64,000 nt of DNA, taken from the NCBI GenBank assembly GCA_018806985.1, contig JADANN010000443.1, positions 511,001 through 575,000 on the forward strand, read 5' to 3'. Source of the DNA: Angiostrongylus vasorum. Lineage: Eukaryota > Nematoda > Chromadorea > Rhabditida > Metastrongylidae. The position numbers were made by a program, and so were the translations under genes. The notes below the pieces were generated by a model that worked only from the letters and a program-made list of their open reading frames with translations, searched no databases and was not told the origin of the DNA. This document shows, piece after piece, positions 33,176-45,490 of the stretch (positions within the stretch are counted from its first letter, which is position 1; the number at the start of each line of letters is the position of its first letter).

Positions 33176-34107
33176 TAAGTAATTCACTGTTTTCTTGCTA
33201 AGCAGACGCGAAGTTAATAGTTTATTCATTGTTTATGACAAGCTGACGTTTAGGCGGATTTCGCCTTCTTCAAAGTCTGGAAAGGTAAAGTTGATCGTAA
33301 CATACCCAGTCAAACACCTCCATAACCAAACAAAGAAAATTTTAAACCAGGATTTCAATCACGTTGAACAGAGAATACCTTTTTCGCACCCTCACCACTT
33401 TCTATGTGTCTTCCACTGAATATTTATGTACGTGGAGACCAACCACGCAGAGTTCACATGGAAGCGTTATATGCTTCTCACATTAAAATATCACTCGTAA
33501 ATACAGTGTGAGATCATGCGTGATTACGAGGTATTCCTCCTTATGGTTCATTTTTCGGATTCTTGGAATTTGTCCAGAATGCTTTGAGAGTTTTGCTCTC
33601 GTAACATAGAAATTTAACTGGGAGGACTTTGAAGTAGAAGTTGACATCCCTCGCATCGAAGCATCCTGGATACATTCCAAGAATCTGGAAATTAACCACA
33701 AGGAGAAATGCGTCTTAATCATGTATGATCTCACATAGTATTTAAGACTGATATTTTTAATGTGAGAGGCACATTACACTTCCATGTGAACTCTGCATGT
33801 TGACGTACTCACTAGAATACTCATAGAAAGTGGTGAGTGTGCGAAGAAGCTATTCTGTGCTCCATTTGATTGAAATCTTGGTTTAGCATTTTCTCTATCT
33901 GGTTGCGGAGGTGTTTAGATGGCTAAATTGCGATTAACTTGACCTTTCGGAGTTCCGAAGAAGGCGAAATCCGCCGAAACGTTAACTTGTCATAAATAAA
34001 GAATAAACTGACAACTTCGTGTTTGTTCAGTAAGAGAACAGTGAATTATTCTATCAATGCCGAGGTTAGTAGAAAGCCGGTAGTGGGAATTACGTAATAA
34101 GTAATTC
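33176..34107. mobile_element. Large PLE palindrome (two P1 termini head to head) with 10 bp duplication
   Basis: TAAGTAATTC lies at 33,176-33,185 and at 34,098-34,107, flanking about 912 bases. The interior is a long imperfect inverted repeat. Left-arm words (TTTTAAACCAGGATTTCAATC, CCACTTTCTATG, AATACAGTGTGAGATCATG, GATTCTTGGAATTTG) recur inverted on the right (GATTGAAATCTTGGTTTAGC, CATAGAAAGTGGTG, CATGTATGATCTCACATAG, ATTCCAAGAATC). Hammerhead-like cores sit at both ends: - at 33,245-33,273 and + at 33,955-33,982. The right arm ends with ATGCCGAGGTTAGTAGAAAG. The centre lies near 33,650. Confidence 0.85.
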
Positions 34108-37100
34108 TCAATGTGTAGGTATGGTTAGTTTTGCTGCAGCAGATTTCTTTCTTGCATTGCCATCGAAGAGACTTTCTATGAAGTGCATTAAATTTATTGT
34201 AATACAATGAGCAATGAATCATGCATAAAGATTACAAAGAAGGTCGTTAATAGTCCCCAAGCGTGATAATGCGAGATGAACGCCGTACACGTTTTTTAAA
34301 AACATGTTTTTTGGTTCAATACCAAGGAGATCAGACGACGACGACGAACACTGCAAAACTTTTAATTACGAAGATGTAAGGCTTAAATGAGATTTTAAAC
34401 ACGTCAACAAGAGAGCATTAGCCAATGCGTAACGATGGCGACAGCTGTAAGAGGATTATGCGACAAGAGCGGGATAAAGAAAAAACGAAAAAAAATTTGT
34501 AGAAGCGTAGACGTAATCTTCCACGATACTATGCTGAGTTAGAAGCTTCATTCTATGTGAGATGGACACCTACATTATCGGTACACCGAGTGTAACATAG
34601 CTTCGAAACATTCTATTACCAGACTGTTGTGCTCCACTGAGCCTATCCTACATTTTGATATTAGCGCTGAAAAAAAAACTACAACTGAGGTGCTGCAGCA
34701 GTAGCATTTAGATGTGCTGGTTCACTAGTTCAACCATGCTCCTGCTCTTAGCAATTCCGCCACGGATCCGTGGTTACCGAATTGCTATCAAGGGTTGTCT
34801 GTGGAAAGGTTCCTCTAATCAATAAAAGCCGGCGACTATGAAGATCTGAGATCCCTGTAGCATAGCTATCACAGCATTCTGTGAAGAGCAAGCTCCACCA
34901 GCATTCAGCGAAATTGATGAAAAGGGCAAAGTGTTCAAATGGCACTTGCTAATCCGAAGACATCCGTGATGGCGGCTCTGAGGCAACGAACCGAACGAAA
35001 AAAAGTGCTGAGATCTGCATGCATGTGAAATTGTGTTATATTAAGAGAATAAAAAAGCATTCTTTCGCAGATTCGCAGAAGTCTGAGTTTGTGTGTGAGT
35101 TGTTCATGTGCCACATTCGTGATCGAACTTGCCATTGGTCCAATGTTCACATGACTAACTCAGAGCTAGACCTAGGTTTATTTTTTTCGTGTTGCCTGTT
35201 GGAAGAATTCTGATACAGCAACTGGACTTTGAATTCTTTGGTAAGGATGGAGAGCGTGTTTCATAAATAAATTCGCTGATGCATTTAACGCGAATACATT
35301 GATTCTAGAGGGCATTATTTGCTTTAGACCAAAACCACATCCACATTACGCCATGGAAATCCAAAAGATCCACACACTTTGCCTACAAAACGTGTGGTCT
35401 TCTTAATTGCAAATCTTAAAGTTGTTCTCGAACATCATCATATCAGTCACTTTACTATCCACTTTGGGAGAGTGCAGACAAGAAGACCAACGTGCTCCCA
35501 TCAAGTTAATGACGGTTCATTATTGTTTTCCTGAGCGAAGGTGCCGTCATGAAATGTCAGTGGCTTTCACATATAATCTTGAAACTCATTCTCATCTCTA
35601 GTCTTCGCACCACAAGAAAATTGCTCTTATCAACTGATACTTACCGACCTTTATGGCTAAAGAAAGGATTTACATCTGTTCCATGGTCTGCTACAAGTGA
35701 TCTAATACCACAAATGAGCAGGCGAATCCTCGAGTTACTTGCAAATACTACTACATTTTTAATTCAGAAGATATTTCTTACCTAATACTTCTGTAACATC
35801 GTTTTGTAAGCGGACTAAGTATCACTTGTTCTGTGTGAAGATTCATTTCTATTGCATGGTATAAGTGGACATTACACTGCTTTTTTACACTTTTTGTAAC
35901 GATTATCAACTGCACGAGATCCTTGCTGGAAGTTCTACAATATTGCAAAAAGAAAGAGTTACCAGAGATAGCTCAAAGAGAAACCATTCTTGAAACCGTT
36001 ATTGTGAGCTTTGCGAATATATGACGGTCGTAGGCCTTCCGAACAAAGGAGATATTCTCATTATCTAGCGTTATAAAATGGCTCTGAGAAGTTCTGGTCA
36101 AACTCTAGTATCTCCCGATTCATCTCGGGATTTTTCTCTTCCGAATTTAATGTTGTTGTCAACAGTCTGAACATTAGCACAGCTACAGTGTGAGATAACA
36201 TCGCAATTGATTTTATTCGAATTGACAACTGCGAGCCACAAGTATTTTCGCCATTTATATGACCACATGCTTCAAAAGAAGTTATCTGAAATGAACCAAG
36301 TTATTCTCGGACGGTGGCCCTACCTTGGAAAGGTGATCGAAGGAATCTCTGTAATGATTACATTACTAATGCACCACCACCAGATCGCTTTACCCATGCT
36401 TTTCAAGCGGCGCAATAGATTGAAAGCGTCACACATCTACCATTAAGCATACATTATGGCCGATGTTCGTAATCAAACGTACTTATTATTATCTGTCATT
36501 TATTGGATAATCTGACAGCACGACAACAACGATGGAATAGTCTTCGAAGAAGATGCTAGTGTCATCAAAAAGAGGCCAGCGTCAAGACCATCAGATGTCC
36601 TTGTAGGTCTGTCTACGTTAACGACGGTCATTCCGAATTGGGATATGTTAGGAATGAACATCAGCGTGAACAAAAAAAGAAGGCGAGCTTCTTAGAATCA
36701 GCATCAGGTTCATGTCTAAATCAAAATTAGGCGCTGTATTGCACTACGTAACAGGCAGTTGAAGTTTTTCTAGATGTATTTCAACCCAGTTTTTCTGCAC
36801 TCATTTTTTAAAAGCTTCGGATTGCACATACCTGTCATGATTCATCTGAATGTGGCTTCATGTTCCTTGTTACCCCTAGTCAACGTATTTTTTTATTGTC
36901 GACATTTCTACTTCACTCGGTGCTGTTTTGAAAAGCATCATAGTGAAAATGAACTGATGCGCAGAATGTGTAATTTCGTTGTGCCAACCTATCATTATAT
37001 CATCATGCCTATCATGCCTTGAATAGCAAGTTATCCGCCTCATTTATTCACTTGTAGTGTGGTTCCTGATAGAGTCTGGATTTCATCCTTTGTTCTTTAT

Positions 37101-37485
37101 CTATTGATTTTTTAATCATGAAACGAGATTATACCACTTCGAGGATGATTTCACCGGTGTTTTTTTTTCTCTATAAATCAAACAAGTTCTTCTGCGAAGT
37201 CTTGCTTACTGTGAAAGCTAAGCTATATTCCGTCGCACGCAAGTGCATAAAACTTTAGTAAAAATCCTGTAGAACACTCAAAAGCAGCAAAGCGATCCCA
37301 ACGTTCGCGCCTGCTATTTGAATACGTTGCCTTTTTTCAGCAACGCCGTTGAGTTCTGGTCTAGTTTGTTCTTCATGGAGTATTGTGATAGCTCTACGAA
37401 AGCGTTTTCAGATCTCCATAGTGACCGGCTTTTTATAGATCAGAGGGAGCTGTACACAGACAACCTTGGTAGCTGTTTATTAACC
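34108..37485. other. No recognisable gene or repeat
   Basis: The longest stretch (about 3.4 kb) without assignable content. All frames are under 83 codons and no motif or SINE head was found. Small local repeats exist (ATCATGCCT twice at about 37,001-37,019). Confidence 0.4.
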
Positions 37486-37489
37486 ACGG

Positions 37490-37585
37490 ATGCATGACGG
37501 AATTGGTTGGAGCGGGAGCATGGTTTGATCAGCGACCATACGCGTTTTCCTCCACGGCATCTCTAAACACTGTGCAATCCGCTTT
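37490..37585 (-). repeat. tRNA-like SINE head fragment
   Basis: Read on -, GGATTGCACAGTGTTTAGAG followed by GGTCGCTGATCAAACCATGC resembles the A-box and B-box spacing of repeat A heads. Only the head is seen. Confidence 0.35.
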
Positions 37586-38730
37586 CCAATAATAACACTC
37601 AGTGGTGGCCTTTTAGCGGAAATTTCGAGGTATGGTATAGGGGCAACGATGCATAAGCATCTTCTGTAGAATTTTTCGGTGTAATACTTCCTTTTATACC
37701 AGCAGTGTGAACGTCCGGTCCACATCGAGTGAAGCTTTAAAGTCGCCATAGTATCGTAAACAATGACGTCGTGCCGATAACCCTCTTAAAACTGTTGTCA
37801 TCATCGTTCATTAGCCAATGACCTTTTGACGTGTTTCAAATCTAGTTTGAGCCTTTTCTCATCTTCGTGATTAAAACCTTTGCTGTATTCGTAATCATCC
37901 GATGTTATCGTCGTTAAAGCGACTAGCAGCTTGTTTACACGTGTACTTCGTTAGTCTGGCAGTCCTCCATTATCACATATTTGGAGATTGTTGATAATTT
38001 TCGTGTCACTTGCAATCTCCATTGTCCTATTGGTTCGATAGCATGATTCTTTATATGCTTTGAGGTTCTCTTGATTTCTGCTAGAGAAGACAGGCACCTG
38101 TTCTGTTTTCGAGGAACCGTTATAGCGTTTGGGGGAAAGTTCATCCTTAGAACTAATTGAATTAGCCACTGGAACTTGGAAGTTTCTTAATAGAAAAGTG
38201 AAAACTAGGTCGTGTCGAGTTTAACTGTGTTGTTTCGACCGAGTAACTCTAAGGATGATCCTAATTTCATGCCATATTCTATTGTTTTCATCCAGTATGG
38301 TTTAGGTCTTTTTTGTCATTCTAATTAAAAACGTCATAAAATTGAATGCGCACTCTCATTTGAGTTGAGATCATTACTAAACGAGTTTTGAAAAGTAGAA
38401 TACTAAGCTGCCTGATATATTGGTATCTTCAATCAGCTTATCAGTTGTGTTGCTCCGAGTTGAAGGAATGTTGAGTTGGAACCCAATTGTTTTATTTTTA
38501 AGACTTCCTTCTTTCTAACAGCTTCAACTGGGTCGTTAATATCTCTCATGCTCAACCCCAAATATTCACTATTTTTAATTTTTATTTGTTTTGCGTAGGA
38601 CTTTTCTTGGTGCCGTCCATAAAAAACTTTTGAAAATGTTGTACCTAATCATTATGACAAGTGTCATTCAACGGAGCAGTTTCAGAAGGTTTAATCCGAC
38701 TAAAACAAAGTCATTACCCATTTCTTATTT
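37586..38730. other. No recognisable content
   Basis: No motif, exon or repeat that I can name. Two overlapping - frames near 37,935-38,169 are low-complexity and unassigned. Confidence 0.4.
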
Positions 38731-38734
38731 ACTT

Positions 38735-39125
38735 GATACTTGATACTTGAACAGCCCGTCCTCACTAGTTGTGCAAGTCCCAGCATGATCACCATTTTTC
38801 GGAGATTTTCTGGTTAAGCCACTGTGGTTCCCTGGAATCCCGAGGACAGCCTGGCCAAAGTTTGCGGTCGTCAGCACGACGGGCAGTCGCAGCCCTTGTG
38901 GATCAGAGGGAGATTCGCCACCATGCGACTTTGATACCAGGACGGTGGTGGATCCCTGGTATTGGTTTACTCTTAGCTAGGCTTCCTGATGGAAACGCCG
39001 GACTCCTTCTCAGCTTGAGAGACCCTGCTGGGTGGGACGAATCCGCCCACTGTACATCGCAGTCCGACTCCCAGGAACACTTCCCAGCCACGATAAGGCG
39101 GTAAACCGTTGGGAGGATTACCCAT
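38735..39125 (-). repeat. Repeat C, full-length copy
   Basis: Inverse orientation from a CTTGATACTTGATACTTGAA tail to the AATCCTCCCAACGGTTTACC head. Near the head, CCTCCCA can pair with TGGGAAG-like bases about 22 nt later, giving a possible hairpin. Among the best-preserved copies. Confidence 0.85.
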
Positions 39126-39179
39126 TTCATTGTATTAATTTTGAAAACTGGTGCTACTTTACCTATTTCTTATGTATCG

Positions 39180-39400
39180 TCTGCATTATCTGTCGTCGAG
39201 TGACTTGAGCGGGCGCTAATAAATCTTCCGTTTATCCAGGTTCTGCTCGCTCTAGGGACTCATTAAGCAACATATCTTCCTTCTAGGGTCTCCGCGATGT
39301 CTGTGACAATTGGGTCGTTGTATGCTTTTGATATCCCGGGAATCTAGTCACTAACAGCTCTTGTCCATCGGTTATCTTTTCAGTTGCATAATAATACTGA
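39180..39400 (-). mobile_element. RTE retrotransposon B, 3' end fragment
   Basis: Shares GTCGAGTGACTTGAGCGGG, TAAATCTTCCGTTTATCC, GCTCGCTCTAGGGACTCATT and ACAGCTCTTGTCCATCGGTT with the end of the element at 17,370-17,620. It is only about 220 bases, heavily 5'-truncated. Confidence 0.8.
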
Positions 39401-39429
39401 GTATCTAGTAATAATTATCTAATGATAAT

Positions 39430-39715
39430 AACAGCTATGATGCGTGTATGGCGCAGTTTTTAGAGTCGCCCTGCAGTGCGCGTTTAATTCGATCCTACGT
39501 CTCAGGCTCACTAAGCTTTTCATCTCTCCGGGGTTGTCTGGAAGGATTACAGCACTAACTGGATACATCGGTGGTCCATTGCTAGTCCGATTTGAGTCAT
39601 TGTATGGGCCGGATCTGCATTCACTCACCTCTGAGGATGCTCAATGAAATCATACGCATTGAGCATCCCTCAGGAATAGATCATCCGAGAGCCCTATACT
39701 TAGTCCTTTATTTAA
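39430..39715 (+). repeat. Repeat A (SINE)
   Basis: The head GATGCGTGTATGGCGCAGTTT and box-B-like AATTCGATCCTACG are followed by ACATCGGTGGTCCATTGCTAG and TGCTCAATGAAATCATACGC. A copy of AATAATAATAAC just after the tail resembles AATGATAATAAC before the head, a possible duplication. Confidence 0.8.
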
Positions 39716-39764
39716 TAATAATAACCATTATTACCTGTTCAATAGTTTGTCTATTGTCACTTTT

Positions 39765-40070
39765 TGTTTACTTACTATTCTTTTTCATGTGAAATGTAAC
39801 TACAATGATGCAAAGATATTTGCAACAGTCCGCACCGCAGGTCCGATGCCGATTTGTGCTCCCCAGATCAATCCCGTTTACGGGTGATTGCTGATAGCAC
39901 CTATAGGTTAAAAACACAGCTGAGAGAAAGGCGAAACGAAGGGCTCGCATGGTGTGGTGGAGAACGCATTAGCCCCGGAATAGGGTAATAACGAGTTCGA
40001 TCCCCACCGCAGACACCTGCCGTCCGGACTTTTGGAAATATCTCAGCGTCATTGCAATTTATCTGTTCTT
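39765..40070. repeat. Repeat D copy with inverted ends and tRNA-like interior
   Basis: The left end GATGCAAAGATATTTGCAAC and right end TTTTGGAAATATCTCAGCG are inverse of each other. The interior shows the tRNA-like GGTGTGGTGGAGAACGC (A box) and AACGAGTTCGATCCCCACCG (B box) and the inner words GATTGCTGATAGCACC. Confidence 0.75.
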
Positions 40071-40239
40071 TAAAATTTCATCGAGATGTTATTATGCTGG
40101 CGTTCATATGAAAAAGGGTTATGCTTCCCTATCGTAATTCTTCGTCTTTATCATCCTCCATTTACGTCAACATTCTCATGATCAGCAAGACGGCAAAGTT
40201 TTTTGCAACGTTTTTTTGACAATCCATCGGGTACAGTAT

Positions 40240-41825
40240 TTAACTTTTATTTACTCCCAATTATTTTTTTCATAGCAGGATATTATGTGAAATAGAATTG
40301 TAATCCATTACCTTTTCTTCTAGTGTTCCACTCAGCCACTTAACACGACTTTAGTTTTTTATTCTTCTTTACAAGTTGCTTATCAGCAAATGAGTCATCA
40401 TTTGTTGAAGAATTCTGCTTTTTGTCGTAACTTTCGCTGTTGCACTCGTTCAATCCTCACTCCCGTTCCATTCGCTTCCTGTCAACGGTGCCTTCTCCTA
40501 ATGAATATAATATACGCCAATAAGGTGGTCGTCGAATGAACTATAATGCAACTCTTCATGAGAATGGCTGATTCAGATGATGTGGACTATAAAAAGATCG
40601 TTTCAACTGCATGGGAACAGGTAATATGAGGAGTAAACCTTCATCTACGAATTAAGAGAGGAATGCGAATTCGCGGCCGCTTTCTATGAAGTATCGCCTT
40701 CTCTGCAATTTCGTCTATCATCGTTTATTCGTCCTGTTTTTGATTGAATTTCGTTGGTATGAATTTGTTCATTTGACCTATCCTTCAAGTCTGCTTTTGC
40801 TTCTCTTCAGAAAGGCACGAGAGTCATGAAAATCCACTTTGTTAGCATTTACCCCCTGTTTTTCAAATGAAGTGCAAGATGCGAAAGACGCAAGAAATCG
40901 GCTTATCGTATTAGGGTCGTCACCGAGGCTAACGGACGAATTCAGTGCAATATTCGCTAAGAGTCTAAGAGTGTTTGGCATGTACTTATTTCTTACTTGA
41001 TCTTCAACAAACACTTTTTCAGGATACAATCCAGATTTTGTAAATTTCACTCTACTTTCAACATTTCAAAAAAATTTTGAAAGTCTTTTCTTTGCACTAC
41101 AACCGGATTCCACCGATTTTTCTAGTCATTTTGGAGTATTTCATGCAATCTTCAGGTGTAACTTCTCTGAGCTTCTCTACAATGAGTTGCTGTTCGTGCA
41201 CGTGTAGTCGTTGGTTCTGTTCGTGAGCTCAACCATTTGAACTATTCGTTGCTTCATCGTCGTTAAATTGTTGGTGCCCACGAGTACTAAAATTCTCCAA
41301 TACATCTCTGTGCTTCGCGCTGGGCCAAATATGTGTTCTATGCTTCAACGCACTCAAAGGTGAAAAACAAATGTACGTGCGTTTTGCCGTGAAATTATTG
41401 AACACCGTAAAATTTGCTCTCTATAGATGATTTCTATATCTGCTGGTCGCTGTTCACACTCTCGTCTTTTTTTGGCGAAAATCGAAACTCGGCGAGGATT
41501 TATTTCATAAAAGCGTTCCCAGAAATCTGAGTCCATTGCTGATTGTGTTTTCTTTCATTGCACAGCGTAATCTTGTGGACGTCTTGGCCGTGTGTGATTG
41601 CTCTTCCGGTGTATCCGCTTCCGGTCGATGCATCTATTATAAGGGTTTGGAGCAGCAGTTAATTTCCTCTGGTACTTCTACAGCTTAACCGTCTCTACTC
41701 TTCATCACAACAGTAATCCCCTGCCTCATCTCAGTGTTGAATGCTTACTTGCTATTTTTTTGTAATCAAAAAAATTTAATTGTCACATTGCCGATAGAGT
41801 GAGAAGATCTGCAATTTGCTGGCAC
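40240..41825. other. D fragment, then unassigned stretch with decayed frames on the - strand
   Basis: A short D end (40,240-40,290: TTATTTACTCCCAATTA, AGCAGGATATTATGTGAAAT) is followed by DNA with protein-like - strand pieces. These are a 90-codon frame (40,778-41,050), a piece reading WRILVLVGTNNLTT (about 41,320-41,275) and a 60-codon frame (41,354-41,536). LVLVGTNNL is faintly like the GTND block of SGNH hydrolases, a domain also found in some non-LTR elements. I cannot assign a family; it is probably a fossil element or gene. Confidence 0.3.
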
Positions 41826-41829
41826 GTAG

Positions 41830-42032
41830 GCGCTCATATTTGGCCTATACAATGACTTGCAGTGGCCTACCGATGTATCCAGCCAATGCAGCTATCCTCC
41901 CAGACAGGCCTGGTATCAATTTCCCTACCACGGAGAGATGGAAAGCTTGGTGAGCTTCTGGTGTGGGATCAAACCAAGATGTGGTGCAGAGCGTGCAGAG
42001 CCTCTAACCAGTGCGCTACATGGGCCCTTATT
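41830..42032 (-). repeat. Repeat A (SINE)
   Basis: ACAATGACTTGCAGTGGCC, AGACAGGCCTGGTATCAATT and the head AACCAGTGCGCTACATGGGCCC, in inverse orientation. The 3' end is truncated. Confidence 0.8.
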
Positions 42033-42267
42033 TCTCTGTAACGTAATAAATTTGAAAGTTATTGCGATTCCAAAATGTAATCTCAATACGACCACAAATT
42101 AGCAGCAGAACTTCAAAAAACAGCTGTTCTCTTGAGTTTTATGCGCTGTACATAAGTTTTCGCATATTGGAGTAATTGAAAGCAAGGCGGTTTTAACTTT
42201 TTAGATATTTACACAACTCTATGGGTTACTACTTTTTTCTATCTGTGAATAATATTGTAATTAATAT

Positions 42268-42545
42268 ATGGAGCGCGTAGCGCAGTGGTTACGGAAATAC
42301 TGCCATACACACTCAGTCGTTGGTTTCTATTGTTCTCGCAGGACAAGCCGAGCCCACCATATCTGCGACGACGGCAAACTTGTACAAGATTTTTCTGGGA
42401 GAATGGTAAAGTACCGCTTAATACATCGCTAGGCTCTCGCAACTCATCGTATGAACTAAGTATACGTTCAGTCACCTCTACGATGCTTAGTAAACTTGAA
42501 TAGGTGACGCACCCCCTTAGTTGATCAGATCCATGTTCTATATGA
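42268..42545 (+). repeat. Repeat A (SINE)
   Basis: The head GGAGCGCGTAGCGCAGTGG is followed by CCACCATATCTGCGACG and ATTTTTCTGGGAGAATGGT, then CACCTCTACGATGCTTAGTAA. It is moderately diverged. Confidence 0.75.
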
Positions 42546-42579
42546 TTTTTCGACGGTATTCTGCTCTCCTAGTGGTTTT

Positions 42580-42855
42580 TGGGTGCGTTTAGCGCAGCGT
42601 TTTAAAGGTGTCCTGCAATACGCACGTGGTCGCTAGTTCGATCACATTCCACCGTGGGCTGATCAAGCCTTCCATTTTTCCAATGTCAGTAAATTGGTAA
42701 TAGATTTGCTTGGGAGGGTAGCAACACTGACTTAAAACACCGTTATGCCACTGTAACTTAAGTACAGGCTAGATATGCATTCACTCTCTTACCACTACTG
42801 ATGAAGTAGAGTGCATTAAGAATAAAAGGATAAAGCCTTCTGCATCAATCATTCC
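42580..42855 (+). repeat. Repeat A (SINE), diverged
   Basis: The head GTGCGTTTAGCGCAGCG, box-B-like AGTTCGATCACATTCC, body ATTTGCTTGGGAGGGTAGCAA and tail region AAGAATAAAAGGATAAAGCC are all visible. Confidence 0.7.
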
Positions 42856-45035
42856 GTCAAAGACCTGAATATTTAACAATTCGCTAGTCCTTTTAGCGCT
42901 ACAAATTTCCATCCTTACTTCTAATGACTATTTAAGTGACACGTGCCATTGATTTACCACCTCATCGTGTATGGTGGGGTGTTTGAGGGTTTCATATATT
43001 CTGTCCAGCGGGAGAAGAGGGTTCGTTCTTCTAGCAAATCCAGGAGAGCGAATAAGATGTCCCATAAGGTCGCGTATTTCTTCATGTTGGCCTGCTTAAT
43101 GGAACTAATTTCCGGGATCGACGCCTATCTGAGAGAAATTCATTTACTAGGTGGTAAAATTCTTTTTCTTCTACACGAATGGGATATGGTGACAGGCTGC
43201 TAACACCCTATTGCAGGCTTTTTGGGACTTCAAGAAAAGAAAAAATACTGCAAAGCTAGCAATATATGACTGCAATAACGTTTCAGGTCTCACTTAATAG
43301 CACATTCTCTGATTGTTTTGCTTAAAGTTACTTAAAGTGCGTTGTTACTTTGTTGCTATGCTCTTCCACTCTTAGCTTCAGCATCCACAATCAGTTGACC
43401 ATTCATAGGTTCAAATTTTCAATAACAAGGATGTTTGAAAACGAAGTTTTGATTTTAAAATACGGTAAAGGCTATTTGCCGTAAGTTACCGTCTTCAGAC
43501 ATTATGCTCACTTTTTTTTCCTCTTCAACTCGTTTAGTTGTGCTTCTCATTGAAAGCGACTCTATATGGAAAAGCTAAAACAAAGCTTTTAGAGTTCTTG
43601 ATTAGTCATTTTTCTATAAATTCGTCCGCTTTTTTGGATCCGTCTATCATTTGTCTTGAAAATATCCCTTCCTTGCAGTGATATGCTTGATATGAACGTT
43701 TTTTACGCACACGTTGCGCCAACGAAACCAAGAGGTACATAGAGACGACCGAGATCTTGGGAAGGGATTACTTGCACATAGTTTTCGGACAAAAACAGCA
43801 GTTAGACAGTGATTGAGCAGGTATTTAGCTTCGAGATTTTCAGCCTGAGGATGGTGAACCGCAAACGATTCATCCGAATAAGGAACAATTAACGAGGAGA
43901 TATGCAATCATTCCTGAAGAGGTGACTCGTATATTTCATCCCTAGTTGTTCACATTCTGTGCGCAAAAAATTGCCTGTAAACTGAATTGATTTAATCGTT
44001 TGATGTCATACGACTAACTGGCTCAGGTGTGCAGAATCTTCTGGACGCAGAATGTATACAGCTTGGTTCGACTTAACAATAACTTTCATCATTTCTTTTA
44101 TTTCAGCCAAACCAGCGTGAGAGAGAGGTAGGGGAATTCGTTGTGTTGTGCGTTGTTGATGGTGCATACCACATTTTCAACGTGTGTTATTAGTTAACTA
44201 AAGAGTAATATTCTGTAGTGATTCAGCTCACAAGAAGGTTGCTGTTCATCCGATAATGTGATCATCGTACCGCATGTACAGATTAGTCCCAACGAGTCGC
44301 ATCTCTTCAACAGAGCCATCAGTTCCGGTGGCGGGCTATTGGCAGGTTAGAGTCGAAAACACTAGGTTTTCGAAAATGCAGATACTGAATCATGAATTTA
44401 ACTGCAGAATCGCCAGTTTTTTTCGCCTTCCTTGCTGCCATGGAAAAGATTTACTTCATAGAATATTCTGCCTAGACAGAAATTCAAGGACTTTAATTAC
44501 ACCGAATGTATCGCTTGTTACATGTACAGTAGTTGTCGGGCATACCGCTATATCACCAAGAAGCAGTACATTATGAAAATCATTGATATTATAGTGTACA
44601 ATGCAAGTAAAATGTCTAACATCCCACTCATCATCGAATGTCGCCAGCTGGTGCCAGAAGCATATCCTTGCGCTCGCGGTACCAGCTGGAGTGATCTCTC
44701 TCTTTCTCTCTCTCTCTATGTTAAGAAATGAATGCAAAAGCACACAAAGTATTGTGGCTGGTTTTTTGGTTTATCTATGAAAAAATTCCAGTCATTTGTC
44801 CTCGGCTGTGGGAAAAGTTCCTTCAGTTTTCTCCACCATAAATTTCTTCATTTCAAAACATATTGAATTTCAGCGCCACTTTATTCGATATCTGCTACTT
44901 CGATAGCTGCCTCATCTCTGGGCCATAGCAGTTCCGAGATTTATGACCAAAAAAGTTGATCTGATTTACTTTTTTAGGCTTCGAAGGCAATAAATTCCTT
45001 CTGGGTTATGAAACTGTTTGGCTGATTAGATTGCT
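42856..45035. other. No recognisable gene
   Basis: About 2.2 kb with an 86-codon frame (42,943-43,203), a 100-codon frame (44,274-44,576) and an antisense 95-codon frame (44,456-44,743), none with a known motif. A (TC)n run lies at about 44,696-44,719. Confidence 0.35.
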
Positions 45036-45058
45036 TGTCAATTTGACGTTTCCAGTCT

Positions 45059-45086
45059 CTGAAGAAGGCGAAACCGCCGAAACGTC
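45059..45086 (+). ncRNA. Hammerhead-ribozyme-like core in a PLE end
   Basis: CTGAAGA (CUGANGA box), one extra A, the four-pair stem GGCG/CGCC closed by AAAC, then GAAAC and GTC. These are the conserved hammerhead core elements in order. The extra A between CUGANGA and the stem, and the lack of a verified stem I, leave activity open. Confidence 0.5.
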
Positions 45087-45135
45087 AGCTATTGTATGCT
45101 AATAAATTCCATAATATCAACCTCGTGTTTGCTTA

Positions 45136-45413
45136 AAGGATAAAGGATAAAGCCCTCGGCGTTGATCAATCCCTGAGGGATCCGCCATGCATTCGTCCTC
45201 ATTAAGCATCGTTTGGACGTGATTGAATGCATTTCTGGCCTTTACAACAACTCGCGGTGGCTTACCGATGTATCGAGCCAATGCTGCTTTCCTCCCAGAC
45301 AGGTCTGCTACCAATTTTCCGGACCCCAGAGGGATGGAAGGCTTGGTGGGCCACGGGCGCGGGATCGATTCCACGTGTGTTGAAGGGCTCCTCCGACCAC
45401 TCCGCCACACACG
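45136..45413 (-). repeat. Repeat A (SINE), intact, 12 bp duplication
   Basis: Perfect target-site duplication CGTGTTTGCTTA at 45,124-45,135 and 45,414-45,425, inside the PLE end. Inverse orientation from AAGGATAAAGGATAAAGCC to CACTCCGCCACACACG. The first A of the tail could be counted either way. Confidence 0.92.
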
Positions 45414-45490
45414 CGTGTTTGCTTATCGAAGAAAAAACAGTGAATTGTCAGTCAATTCTGGCGTTAGTAGAAAGTTTGCCTTGAGAATTC

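Larger units (their letters stand above)
45040..45490 (+). mobile_element. PLE terminus interrupted by a SINE A insertion
   Basis: The PLE end begins near 45,040 (TGACGTTTCCAGTCTCTGAAG). It contains the cleanest hammerhead-like core of the window (45,059-45,086), runs to AACCTCGTGTTTGCTTA, is interrupted by SINE A, and resumes with GCTTATCGAAGAAAAAACAG and TTCTGGCGTTAGTAGAAAGT. Confidence 0.75.
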
